NCBI GenBank assembly: GCA_009936895.1
Contig: JAACDS010000316.1
Coordinates: forward strand, 1 to 11,021
Source: Pseudomonadota bacterium
GTDB lineage: Bacteria > Pseudomonadota > Gammaproteobacteria > Pseudomonadales > Azotimanducaceae
Direction: 5' to 3'
DNA length: 11,021 nucleotides
A model generated the notes under the pieces. That model was not told the DNA's origin. It made no database searches and saw only the letters and a program-made list of their open reading frames with translations. Shown piece after piece: positions 1-7,458 of the stretch (position 1 is its first letter; each line of letters begins with the position of its first letter). The position numbers were made by a program, and so were the translations under genes.

Positions 1-1855
1 GAGGAAACTGCTGAAACATCTGCTGCTCGAACGCCTCGATTTTCGACGGGGCTTGCAGCAAACTTTGCGCCGAGCCAAGCACCCGCTGGGCCTCCTCCGC
101 CGCACCGCTTGGTAGCTCCGCGATCACTTCTTCCAGATATTCAAGGGCAAGGGTCGTCAGCTCGGTGTCCGCCGCGCCGCGCAGCTCCGGTGGGACGATC
201 TCTACCAGCAAGACAGACTGCTTGATCAGCAGCGCGTTCTTTTCCCTTTGCTCTGTCGGCACGAAGTCCGCCGGGGTACTTACGGCACTGACCGACGGCA
301 GCCTCAGCAATTCTTCTTTCAACTGCGCCGCTGCGTCGGCGTCGTCGGCAAGCACATGCACACTGTAATCTGTCGTTTGCTGATCTTGCTGCAGCGCCAG
401 CAGCGCCTGCATGGCCGGCGACTGTGCATCACGCATGGCGAGCACGCTGTAGTCAAAACGCAGATCCTTGGCCATCCATAGTGACGACATCGCCAGGGCA
501 ACAAACACCCCCACAACCCAAGCGTCGGGTATCGCATCAACTCCTGAACGCATGCGACCCAACACCGCCTCAAATCCGGCCTTCTCCACAGGCTTTCGAG
601 GAACCGGCGGCCAGCGCAGCAACACCGCTGGAATAATGGATAACGTCAGCACGAAGGCGATGACAATGCCGCCGGCGCTGATTACGCCCAGTTCGGCTAA
701 GCCTCGATAAGCCGTCGGTAAAAATGCCAGAAAACTCACCGCAGACGTCAACGTGCATAACGCCAGCGCCGGCCCGGTATCGCGCAGCGCCTGCCCTAGC
801 GCAGTCCCCAGTTCCTGGTCGAGATCTGCCTGCACACGCAAGGTAAAGTGCGCGGCGAAGTCGACGCCTAAGCCAAAAAACAGCACGACGAAGATCATCG
901 ACAGCGTATTCAACTCTCTAACTGCCAAGGTGGCAAAACCCAGCGTCAAGCAGATACCCATGGCCAGTATGGTGCTAATCGCCGCCAGGATCGGTCCAGA
1001 GCGGATACCCAGAGCCACGATACACAGCAAAAAAATCAGCGACACCAGACCCGCCCGCTCGATACCGCTGAGGGCCGCACTCATTTCTTCATGAGCCAGC
1101 ACCACTTCGCCGGTCAACGCCACCTCAACACTGTCCGGCGGTGGATATGCCTCCAAGGTCCGCTGCAATGCCGAGACGATGGCCGCATTCGGCAGGGCGG
1201 TGTCCAGCCGTTGTTTGGCGCTCACCAAAATCAGCTCAACATGTCCACCACCCTCAGGCTCCAACGGGTAATGACTCTTAAAATCCAAATCTCCATCTGC
1301 TAATCCGTCCAACACCGACTGGAGCGAAATGGGCAGTATTTGCCCGGGATTGGCGCTGACAAAATCCGCGTAAGTGAAGAGTGCGTTTGCTAGGCTGGCT
1401 TCGTCCATCAGCCGCAGCAACGAACCTTGATTGTAACTCGCACCATCAAGCCACTCCCGCAGCTGGGGCACGCTCAAAAAGTACGGTTTTGAGGCAACAA
1501 TAAAAGGATCAACCCCCGGTGCGAATACAGTGTCCATTGGCAGGCGCTCGGCCAGTTCTCGGACATAGCTCTGCAGCTGCCCATAGTCATCCGACCGAGC
1601 AACGATCACTGCCGTTTGCTGAAGCTGAGGAAAAGCGGCCTTGTAGGCTTCGTTATTACGATACCAACTCAGTGATTCCGACGGTTTAATCAGCTTACTC
1701 AGATCGGAGTTCAGTGCCCCGTACTGGGTAAAACCCCACAGAGACATGAGCGACAGCAGCGTACCCACCCCAAGCACGGTGCCCGTTCGCTGGCCTAGCC
1801 AGGCAATCCAAGCGTTACCGGACAACCGTGAATTGCCGCTGTCTTTGCGCGACAC
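1..1855 (-). CDS. HpnN-like MMPL/RND family transporter (3' end outside window)
   Basis: This is the N-terminal 618 residues of an inner-membrane RND-type exporter; the C-terminal part lies beyond position 1. The frame is open throughout. The likely start is a GTG at 1855: the frame is closed by a stop at 1868-1870 and has no ATG before it. A first membrane segment (about residues 24-42) is followed by a roughly 225-residue periplasmic loop. A cluster of membrane helices follows at about 268-412, containing GLGVDF (328-333), FLPTAYRGLAELG (378-390) and a final IIPAVLL. A second repeat begins with a helix near 440 and the sequence LRFDYSVLAMRD. These blocks resemble the HpnN subgroup, known for moving hopanoids to the outer membrane, although no hopanoid gene is visible here. 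The gene begins 2 bases after the glycosyltransferase stop, which suggests translational coupling. The family call is secure; the lipid cargo is inference. Confidence 0.9.
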   Translation of the reverse strand, partial: MSRKDSGNSRLSGNAWIAWLGQRTGTVLGVGTLLSLMSLWGFTQYGALNSDLSKLIKPSESLSWYRNNEAYKAAFPQLQQTAVIVARSDDYGQLQSYVRELAERLPMDTVFAPGVDPFIVASKPYFLSVPQLREWLDGASYNQGSLLRLMDEASLANALFTYADFVSANPGQILPISLQSVLDGLADGDLDFKSHYPLEPEGGGHVELILVSAKQRLDTALPNAAIVSALQRTLEAYPPPDSVEVALTGEVVLAHEEMSAALSGIERAGLVSLIFLLCIVALGIRSGPILAAISTILAMGICLTLGFATLAVRELNTLSMIFVVLFFGLGVDFAAHFTLRVQADLDQELGTALGQALRDTGPALALCTLTSAVSFLAFLPTAYRGLAELGVISAGGIVIAFVLTLSIIPAVLLRWPPVPRKPVEKAGFEAVLGRMRSGVDAIPDAWVVGVFVALAMSSLWMAKDLRFDYSVLAMRDAQSPAMQALLALQQDQQTTDYSVHVLADDADAAAQLKEELLRLPSVSAVSTPADFVPTEQREKNALLIKQSVLLVEIVPPELRGAADTELTTLALEYLEEVIAELPSGAAEEAQRVLGSAQSLLQAPSKIEAFEQQMFQQFP

Positions 1856-1857
1856 GG

Positions 1858-3018
1858 TTATGATCCGCTAGCCGCAACTGACAAGAGACCAGCATAGAGC
1901 TCTGCCAACGCTTGAGTGGAGCGTTCGTGATGACGACGCCGTGCAACCGCCCGATTTTCCACGCCTGCAGCGGCGCGCACCGCCTGACTGTCGAGCATGG
2001 CATCCAGTTTGCTCGTCAATTCTGCCACGTCATTCATCGCGTAAGTGGCTTCTTGCGCCGTAACGAGCTCGGGCACGGCACTGGTACTGGAGTTATTTAC
2101 CAGCACAGGACAACCCGCAGCCATCGCCTCCAACACCGACATACCTTCGAGTTCTACTGCACTGGTTTGGACGAACAGGTCTGCTGTTTGATAGAGCACT
2201 TTGAGACGCTCATCTGACACGCGGCCAATCTCGGCATTCACTCCCAGGTCATCAGCCAGCGCCGCAAGTTTTTGTTGCTGAGGACCCGTACCCGCCAAGG
2301 TCAGACGTATGTCTTTCATGTGTTTGCTGGCAGCCACCGCGTGTATCAACTGAGGCTGCTGCTTTTCCTTTGCCAATCGTCCTACGCTGACCACATCGTA
2401 AGGAGGCGCAGTTTTGGTAGGATCGCGCTGCAGAAAAAAATCCTCCGTCACGCCGTTGGACAGCACGGAAACAGATTTTTTCAGCCCAGCGTCCTGAAGC
2501 AAGTCCGCTGCAAACTGGGACGGAGCGATCACTCGGTCTGCGCGACTGTAAAAGCGCCAGACAAAAAATCGGTACAGTACTCTCGTCAGCCACGGTGAGG
2601 TTATTCCCAAATTACTCAGAATGTTCTCAGGCTGCACGTGAAAGGACATCACAACGGGCTTACCTTGCCTGCGCGCTTCGGCGATGGCCCCATGCCCTAG
2701 AAAAAACGGGAACTGCACATGCAGCAGATCTGCATTGGCCATTACCTGCTGCAATCGCTTTCGATTCGGCAGAGCCAGGGGTGCCTTCATCCGGTCAAGT
2801 ATGAAATTGATCCCCGGAATCCGCAGGGGCACGAACCCAATGCACTGAGTGTGCAGCGGGTCATCGTCCCCCTTGGCCAGTAAAATCCGGAAGTCAAAGC
2901 GGTCTTGCAGCGCCGCAACGAAACGCCGGGTAGATACCACCGTGCCGTTAAAGGGATGGAACCATGGATCAATGACCATGGCGATTCGAGGTTTGGAAAT
3001 GTTAGGCTCTTTCTTCAA
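1858..3018 (-). CDS. GT4-family glycosyltransferase (GT-B fold)
   Basis: A retaining GT-B glycosyltransferase of 386 residues, normal for GT4. The acceptor-side domain begins with MVIDPWFHPFNGTVVSTRR and continues through HVQFPFFLGHGA and the SFHVQPE segment. The linker region has RADRVIAPSQ and VLSNGV. The donor domain has VSVGRLAKEKQ, LTLAGTGPQQQ and the E-x7-E nucleotide-sugar motif in ELEGMSVLEAMAAG. The start codon is TTG at 3018, chosen because an AAGGAAA Shine-Dalgarno lies 9 bases upstream and no ATG occurs before the conserved N-terminus. The N-terminal half recalls bacterial diacylglycerol glucosyltransferases, so the acceptor may be a membrane lipid; that fits its place between a sterol desaturase-family gene and a lipid-type MMPL transporter. 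The true sugar and acceptor cannot be read from the sequence. The stop is 2 bases before the transporter start. Confidence 0.9.
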   Translation of the reverse strand: MKKEPNISKPRIAMVIDPWFHPFNGTVVSTRRFVAALQDRFDFRILLAKGDDDPLHTQCIGFVPLRIPGINFILDRMKAPLALPNRKRLQQVMANADLLHVQFPFFLGHGAIAEARRQGKPVVMSFHVQPENILSNLGITSPWLTRVLYRFFVWRFYSRADRVIAPSQFAADLLQDAGLKKSVSVLSNGVTEDFFLQRDPTKTAPPYDVVSVGRLAKEKQQPQLIHAVAASKHMKDIRLTLAGTGPQQQKLAALADDLGVNAEIGRVSDERLKVLYQTADLFVQTSAVELEGMSVLEAMAAGCPVLVNNSSTSAVPELVTAQEATYAMNDVAELTSKLDAMLDSQAVRAAAGVENRAVARRRHHERSTQALAELYAGLLSVAASGS

Positions 3019-3027
3019 AGCGAGTCG

Positions 3028-3034
3028 TTTCCTT
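3028..3034 (-). promoter_or_regulatory. Shine-Dalgarno supporting a TTG start
   Basis: The minus strand reads AAGGAAA here, 9 bases before the TTG at 3018. No comparable site precedes the first internal ATG (at MVIDPWF), so this site decides the start of the glycosyltransferase. Confidence 0.55.
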
Positions 3035-3059
3035 TGTCTCGTTTAGCCGCACAGACAAC

Positions 3060-3962
3060 TCACGGCCCTGATCCCGGCGCGATATCAGATACCTCATATT
3101 CTCTAATGGGCATCATCAGTTTATGCCATGTACTAGGCTCCTTGGGCCCAGAGCCAACCGCAACCGCCCGGTTATCCGAGAACGTACCGAACACCCGATC
3201 CCAGACAATGGCTGCACAACCAAAATTCGTATTGCTTTCCGCTAAATCCAGCGAATGATGGCAAATGTGATACTGGTTAGTGGTAAAGATCCAGCCAATC
3301 AGACGACTGTTCGTCGCCACATTACAGTGGGCGATGCTAGCTTGAGTGATCAACAACAATGACGCGACCCGGGTTGCTGCACCGATGCCAAACGTCAGTT
3401 CCAGCAAGGCTCCCGGCAGCAGCAGGAAGAAATATTCTAAGGGATGGTTCAAGCCAAAATTCAGCGCCCCGAGTTTTTGGAAGGCGTGATGGGCACCATG
3501 ACCTGAGACTCGCCACACGGCATACCATTGGTGTTCCGCTCGGTGCACCCAGTACCACAACAGTTCATTGAGAAAAAATAACGCGAACATCTGACCCAAC
3601 AATGGCCAATGGTGGGGCCAAACGTTGGTACCAAGGCTCTCGCGCAGCGCTTCAAGCGGCGGGCTCAGCACCTGAGTGTAGAGGTCGCCTACTGAGCCGG
3701 ACACCATAAACAGAATCAAAACCAGCACGACGCTGCCAGACTTCTGCTTACCCTTGATTCGCCACTCGGTTCTGGCCGGGTACAGATGTTCAAGCACCCC
3801 CAGTACCAATTGCACCGCCAAAATACAGCCGACATAGAGCGCGGGGTTGGTTGGCTGGGACAGCCATAGGCCGATCACCGCCAACAACAGCGCCGGCTGA
3901 AGACCAAAGTACAGCACACGAGCTACCGAACTGTTCGACGTAACCGATTGCCCCAAGGACAT
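3060..3962 (-). CDS. Sterol desaturase / fatty acid hydroxylase family protein
   Basis: A 300-residue integral membrane di-iron oxygenase of the fatty acid hydroxylase superfamily (PF04116 type). All expected histidine clusters are present: H140-RAE-H144, H155-GA-HH159, an isolated NH at 172-173, IAH at 212, and H232-IC-HH236. Hydrophobic helices lie at about 16-35, 42-60, 76-92 and 121-139, with another hydrophobic stretch at about 177-210. Family members hydroxylate or desaturate sterols, fatty acids, alkylglycerols, carotenoids or sphingoid lipids using O2 and an external electron donor; no reductase is encoded nearby. The ATG at 3962 has AAGGAG 6 bases upstream. The gene sits 39 bases after the MFS gene and 41 bases before the glycosyltransferase, so co-transcription is likely. 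The substrate is unknown; a membrane lipid later glycosylated or transported by the next genes is a reasonable inference. Confidence 0.9.
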   Translation of the reverse strand: MSLGQSVTSNSSVARVLYFGLQPALLLAVIGLWLSQPTNPALYVGCILAVQLVLGVLEHLYPARTEWRIKGKQKSGSVVLVLILFMVSGSVGDLYTQVLSPPLEALRESLGTNVWPHHWPLLGQMFALFFLNELLWYWVHRAEHQWYAVWRVSGHGAHHAFQKLGALNFGLNHPLEYFFLLLPGALLELTFGIGAATRVASLLLITQASIAHCNVATNSRLIGWIFTTNQYHICHHSLDLAESNTNFGCAAIVWDRVFGTFSDNRAVAVGSGPKEPSTWHKLMMPIREYEVSDIAPGSGP

Positions 3963-4001
3963 CCTTTGCTCCTTGCCACCAGATGGACCGCGTTCACCAA
4001 A

Positions 4002-5282
4002 TCACGGGGCAGTAGGCATGCCCTTGATCTGCTCTCGCTTGATCATGACACCACAGCGCCAATAATGAAAAACACCCCAAAGCAAAATGACGATGGTGGT
4101 TGCTAAACCCCAGCGTAGCCCGTCCTCACCATGAGTCTGAGAAAACACGTCGCTGAAAAAGCCAACGGTAAACGGTCCGAGACCTAAGCCGATGATATTT
4201 GTGATAAAGAGATTGATTGCAGCAGCTACCGAGCGCATCTCCAATGGCGTGGAATTTTGAATCAGCGCGAACCCCGGAGCCACGTAAAGTGTGCCTAACA
4301 TAGCCGGCAGCGCGTAGGCGGCAATGGCCCTCATGGGTGTCGTGGCCATAAACGTCAAATAGAGCATGGGAAGCGAAATCAGCGACGAGACAGCGACAAC
4401 CCAAGGCAGCCACTGTTGACCACGCCTCGCCGCCATAAAATCTGCAATGCGGCCGCCGAGATAGATACCGATGGCACCACCAACACCGATCAGCAGCGCA
4501 AGGTAAGAACCGACCTCGCCGGTGCCCATACCGTGGATGCGCACGAGATAGATAGGTACCCAGATCACAGAGGCATAGCCGGCAAAGGACACTAGTGCTC
4601 CGGCAGCAACGATATGCCGCAGCACGGCACTGCGCCAAATAAAACTCACCACTTCCCAAAAAGCAGGGGCCGGCGTGTCTTGCTTGAGCGCTTCCGAATA
4701 GCCTCTCGGCGGTTCGACCACGGTATAGCGCACCAATATGGCCAGCAAAATTCCCGGTAGTCCTACGACAACGAAGGCAGTCCGCCAGCCGTACCATTCG
4801 TTGATCCAGCCGCCAACCAAGAATCCGATAAGAATGCCCCAGTTAATACCCGTGCCAAAGATCGCCATGGCCGTTGAACGTTTTTCCGGCGGATACAAAT
4901 CAGCAATCATGGAATGTGAGGGCGGGTTGGAACCGGCTTCCCCCACCCCAACACCAATGCGAAGCAACAGCAGCTGCATGAAGTTGTTCGCCGCGCCGCA
5001 TAGGGCGGTCATCAGGCTCCAAAGAAAGACTGAGAACGAAATCAGATTGCGGCGATTGTTACGGTCCGCCCACATGGCCATGGGCATACCCAAGGTGGCA
5101 TAAAATACCGCGAACATGATGCCGGTCAGTAACCCGAGCTGGGTATCCGTGATCAACAGCGATTCTTTAATAGGCTGCCCCAAAATGCCCATAATCTGGC
5201 GATCGACATGGCTCGAAGTGAATACCAGCACCAACATAAAGAGGGTGTATTTGCGTTGACGGTCGGTTACTTCTTGCGACAT
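4002..5282 (-). CDS. MFS transporter, spinster-like
   Basis: A 426-residue, 12-helix major facilitator. Helix 1 ends in SSHVDRQIMG, typical of the spinster branch. The loop between helices 2 and 3 carries motif A as GMPMAMWADRNNRR (65-78). Helix 4 has RIGVGVGEAG (98-107) followed by PPSHSMIADLYPPEKR, another spinster hallmark, and YGWRTAF opens helix 6. Proteins of this group move organic acids, lipids or other hydrophobic metabolites by secondary transport. The ATG at 5282 is preceded by AAGAAGG about 5 bases away. A terminator-like hairpin lies just upstream, between this gene and the monooxygenase gene, so expression may be attenuated or partly separate. Its place next to a BVMO suggests uptake or efflux of that enzyme's substrate or product, but direction and ligand are not readable. 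Confidence 0.92.
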   Translation of the reverse strand: MSQEVTDRQRKYTLFMLVLVFTSSHVDRQIMGILGQPIKESLLITDTQLGLLTGIMFAVFYATLGMPMAMWADRNNRRNLISFSVFLWSLMTALCGAANNFMQLLLLRIGVGVGEAGSNPPSHSMIADLYPPEKRSTAMAIFGTGINWGILIGFLVGGWINEWYGWRTAFVVVGLPGILLAILVRYTVVEPPRGYSEALKQDTPAPAFWEVVSFIWRSAVLRHIVAAGALVSFAGYASVIWVPIYLVRIHGMGTGEVGSYLALLIGVGGAIGIYLGGRIADFMAARRGQQWLPWVVAVSSLISLPMLYLTFMATTPMRAIAAYALPAMLGTLYVAPGFALIQNSTPLEMRSVAAAINLFITNIIGLGLGPFTVGFFSDVFSQTHGEDGLRWGLATTIVILLWGVFHYWRCGVMIKREQIKGMPTAP

Positions 5283-5300
5283 AGATGCCTTCTTACAGAT

Positions 5301-5330
5301 AAAACGAAGGCAGCCCCGCAGGGACTGCCT
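5301..5330 (-). terminator. Rho-independent terminator-like hairpin between BVMO and MFS genes
   Basis: On the minus strand 5308-5330 folds as a 10-bp stem (AGGCAGTCCC / GGGGCTGCCT, one G-U pair) with a TGC loop, followed directly by TCGTTTT. The stem is GC-rich and compact, but the T-run is short and interrupted. It lies after the BVMO stop and before the MFS ribosome-binding site, so it could end or attenuate the BVMO transcript. Confidence 0.65.
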
Positions 5331-5383
5331 GTATGTGAATGCGCGGGTCTAACACATAGGTCTCGGGGCTGCCGACCTAGACC
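5309..5383 (-). promoter_or_regulatory. Candidate attenuator: alternative RNA pairings upstream of the terminator
   Basis: Two bases after the BVMO stop, the minus-strand transcript can form a hairpin with AGGTC/GACCT (5374-5378 with 5358-5362) and GGTCT/AGACC (5379-5383 with 5346-5350) stems and a 7-base bulge. Its 11-base loop holds GGCAGCCCCG (5364-5373), an exact 10-base complement of the 3' arm of the downstream terminator stem (5309-5318). Loop and arm could pair, which would break the terminator. The pairings are seen in the sequence; a regulatory role is inference. Confidence 0.35.
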
Positions 5384-5384
5384 G

Positions 5385-7268
5385 CTACTTAACTTCCAGT
5401 CCTTTCAAATCTCCCTTGGCGCGCCAGTCCGCCATCAAGTCGAAGAACTCGATAGGGCCCCCGCCGTAGGTATTGTTCTGCGGCTTCGTATTCACGTTAC
5501 CTTCGTTATTGTAGTAACCGGGGGTGCATTTTTGCTGAAAATCCGCGGTCAGTCGCGCCTTGTCGATGATCGTCTGTACCCACTGCCTTTCAGCTGCTTC
5601 GCTCGCCTCGATGCGCGTCGCACCCTGAGCCTTCGCCGTGGCTAGAATATGCGCAAGATGCACGCTTTGTTCATCCAGCGAATACGTATAGGTCGCGGTG
5701 AAGCCCGACTGGGCAGGCCCGAAAAAGAAGCTGTTGGGAAATCCACGACTGTGCATACCATGGAATGTGGACAATCCATCGGACCATTTCTGCGACACGG
5801 TCAGGCCATCCACACCGTTAATCTGGTAGCCCGCGCGGCGGGAATAGTCCGTGCCTACCTCGAAGCCTGTCGCGAACACGATGCAGTCAACCGGGTACTC
5901 TTGGCCGTCAAACACGATGCCTTTTTCGGTGATTTGATCCACACCCCGGCCATCGGTATTCACTAAAGTCACATTAGGGCGATTGAACGTCGGCAGGTAT
6001 TCGTCATGGAAACACGGGCGCTTGCAGAACTGACGGTAGTAAGGCTTCAAGGCCTCTGCGGTATCTGGGTCTTCGACGATCTCAGCCGCTCGTGCTCGCA
6101 CACCTTCCATTTTCTGATAATCGGCCAGTTCCATCTCTCGCGCCAAGTCCATAAAGGTTGTCGCTTTTTGAGTCAGGTACTTCTTCATGCCCAACCGATA
6201 CAAATCCGGCGACAGTGGCGACATCAACGCCCATGCAGCCACGCGGGTTTTGGACGGCGCCTTGTCCTGCAAACTACCGAACAGCAAGCGAAAAGCCTCA
6301 GTCCAGCCATCGGCCACCAAGTCTTTCTTCACAGGCGCGCCGGTCATGATCGATTCGAAGTTACGGCGACGCTCGTCCTGCCATCCGGCCTCTTGGCCAC
6401 TCATCCAGCTTGGATCGGTAGGCTGATTGTTGCGCACGTCAACAGAAGATGGTGTGCGCTGAAAAACATACAAATGCTCTGCAGCCGCTCCCAGGTGAGG
6501 CACACACTGCACACCGGTCGCACCAGTACCAATGACCGCCACCCGCTTGTCTTTGAGGTTTGTCAGTCCGCCATTGGAATCACCGCCTGTGTAGGCGTAA
6601 TCCCAGCGACTGGTATGAAAGGTATGTCCCTTGAAATCGCTAATACCGCGAATGGCAGGCAGCTTGGGCCGATTGAGCGGACCATTTGAGTGCACGACAT
6701 AGCGGGCCTTCAGACGATCCTGACGATCCGTGGAGACCGTCCAACGACCCTGCTCCTCATCCCAATCCGTAGACGTCACTAGCGTCTGCATTAACGCACG
6801 CTCGTTCAGACCATAGGTTTGCGCAATGACATGACAGTACTCAAGCGTTTCTGGCGCATTGGTGTATTTCTGCTTGGGCACGAAACCTGTTTTTTCTAGC
6901 AAGGGAAAATAGACGTAGGCCTCAATATCGCAAGACGCGCCAGGATAACGGTTCCAGTACCAAGTACCACCAAAGTCCCCGCCTTTCTCGATAATTTTGA
7001 AATCCGTAATACCGGCATCGTGCAGTCGGGCAGCCGCCAACATCCCGCCAAAACCGCCACCAATGATGACGACCTCCACCTCTTCTTCGATTGCCTGGCG
7101 TTTCAGTTCGCCGTCGATGTAAGGGTCTTCGACAAAGTAAGCAAACTCGCCGGTGACTTCCTGATACTGGTCATTGCCATCCGCACGAAGTCGCTTATCA
7201 CGTTCCTCTTGATACTTGCGTCCCAGCGCTTCTGGGTCAAAAGGCATCGATTGGGTTTTGGCGTTCAT
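5385..7268 (-). CDS. Type I Baeyer-Villiger monooxygenase (FAD/NADPH)
   Basis: A 627-residue flavoprotein that uses NADPH and O2 to turn a ketone into an ester or lactone. The N-terminal FAD site is GGGFGG (70-75). The first BVMO signature GGTWYWNRYPGASCD is at 100-114. The central BVMO fingerprint FKGHTFHTSRWD (212-223) matches the FxGxxxHTxxW[P/D] rule exactly. The NADP Rossmann motif GTGATG is at 247-252, and ATGFEV lies in the C-terminal part. The roughly 65-residue extension before the FAD motif (FDPEALGRKYQEERDKRLR) places it in the long-form group, larger than cyclohexanone monooxygenase (about 540). The frame is open to an ATG at 7349, but I prefer 7268: GAGAG lies 8 bases before it, and a plausible promoter lies inside the longer reading. 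The substrate is not determined; large cyclic, aryl or steroid-like ketones are all possible in this group. Confidence 0.94.
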   Translation of the reverse strand: MNAKTQSMPFDPEALGRKYQEERDKRLRADGNDQYQEVTGEFAYFVEDPYIDGELKRQAIEEEVEVVIIGGGFGGMLAAARLHDAGITDFKIIEKGGDFGGTWYWNRYPGASCDIEAYVYFPLLEKTGFVPKQKYTNAPETLEYCHVIAQTYGLNERALMQTLVTSTDWDEEQGRWTVSTDRQDRLKARYVVHSNGPLNRPKLPAIRGISDFKGHTFHTSRWDYAYTGGDSNGGLTNLKDKRVAVIGTGATGVQCVPHLGAAAEHLYVFQRTPSSVDVRNNQPTDPSWMSGQEAGWQDERRRNFESIMTGAPVKKDLVADGWTEAFRLLFGSLQDKAPSKTRVAAWALMSPLSPDLYRLGMKKYLTQKATTFMDLAREMELADYQKMEGVRARAAEIVEDPDTAEALKPYYRQFCKRPCFHDEYLPTFNRPNVTLVNTDGRGVDQITEKGIVFDGQEYPVDCIVFATGFEVGTDYSRRAGYQINGVDGLTVSQKWSDGLSTFHGMHSRGFPNSFFFGPAQSGFTATYTYSLDEQSVHLAHILATAKAQGATRIEASEAAERQWVQTIIDKARLTADFQQKCTPGYYNNEGNVNTKPQNNTYGGGPIEFFDLMADWRAKGDLKGLEVK

Positions 7269-7315
7269 AGCAAGCACTCTCAATAATTTCGACATGGTGA
7301 TTTTAAGACCGACAG

Positions 7316-7344
7316 ACCATACAAAAAAGGCAGCTCTAGGCCAA
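7316..7344 (-). promoter_or_regulatory. Candidate sigma70 promoter for the BVMO string
   Basis: The minus strand shows TTGGCC (7344-7339) and TATGGT (7321-7316) separated by exactly 17 bases, each matching 4 of 6 consensus bases. It would start transcription near 7309, giving a leader of about 40 bases to the preferred ATG at 7268. The match is moderate and unproven. Confidence 0.3.
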
Positions 7345-7409
7345 TCCATCAGATCAAGTTAGTTGCCGAGTCCTATTCTTGGTTCCACTGGTTTTCTGAC
7401 TCATCCCGT

Positions 7410-7415
7410 TATAAT
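7410..7415 (+). promoter_or_regulatory. Candidate -10 box for the rightward genes
   Basis: A perfect TATAAT sits 43 bases before the ATG at 7459, in the divergent gap. No good -35 hexamer is found at 16-18 bases upstream (the 17-base position reads ACTGGT), so an activator may be needed. The box lies inside the longer open frame that begins at 7363, which argues for the shorter protein start. Confidence 0.4.
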
Positions 7416-7444
7416 GTTGATCATTAATTTCGAGTTGCCAAACC

Positions 7445-7448
7445 GAGG
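7445..7448 (+). promoter_or_regulatory. Shine-Dalgarno fixing the start at 7459
   Basis: GAGG, followed by A, lies 10 bases before the ATG at 7459. The in-frame ATG at 7363 lies upstream of the candidate -10 box, so this site supports the shorter start. Confidence 0.5.
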
Positions 7449-7458
7449 ACAGATCACG

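Noticed and set aside
4126..4797. A 223-residue open frame on the minus strand in another frame
   Set aside because: It overlaps the MFS gene in an alternative frame; its cysteine- and arginine-rich translation is typical of a shadow.
6006..6689. A 227-residue open frame on the plus strand
   Set aside because: It is antisense to the BVMO, whose motifs cover this stretch; the translation has no recognisable domain.
7269..7349. 27-residue N-terminal extension of the BVMO
   Set aside because: It has no ribosome-binding site, contains a candidate promoter, and the BVMO long-form N-terminus aligns from the later ATG.
7363..7458. In-frame 32-residue N-terminal extension of the six-cysteine protein
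   Set aside because: It contains the perfect TATAAT and would place the hydrophobic segment internally; the ATG at 7459 has a proper Shine-Dalgarno.
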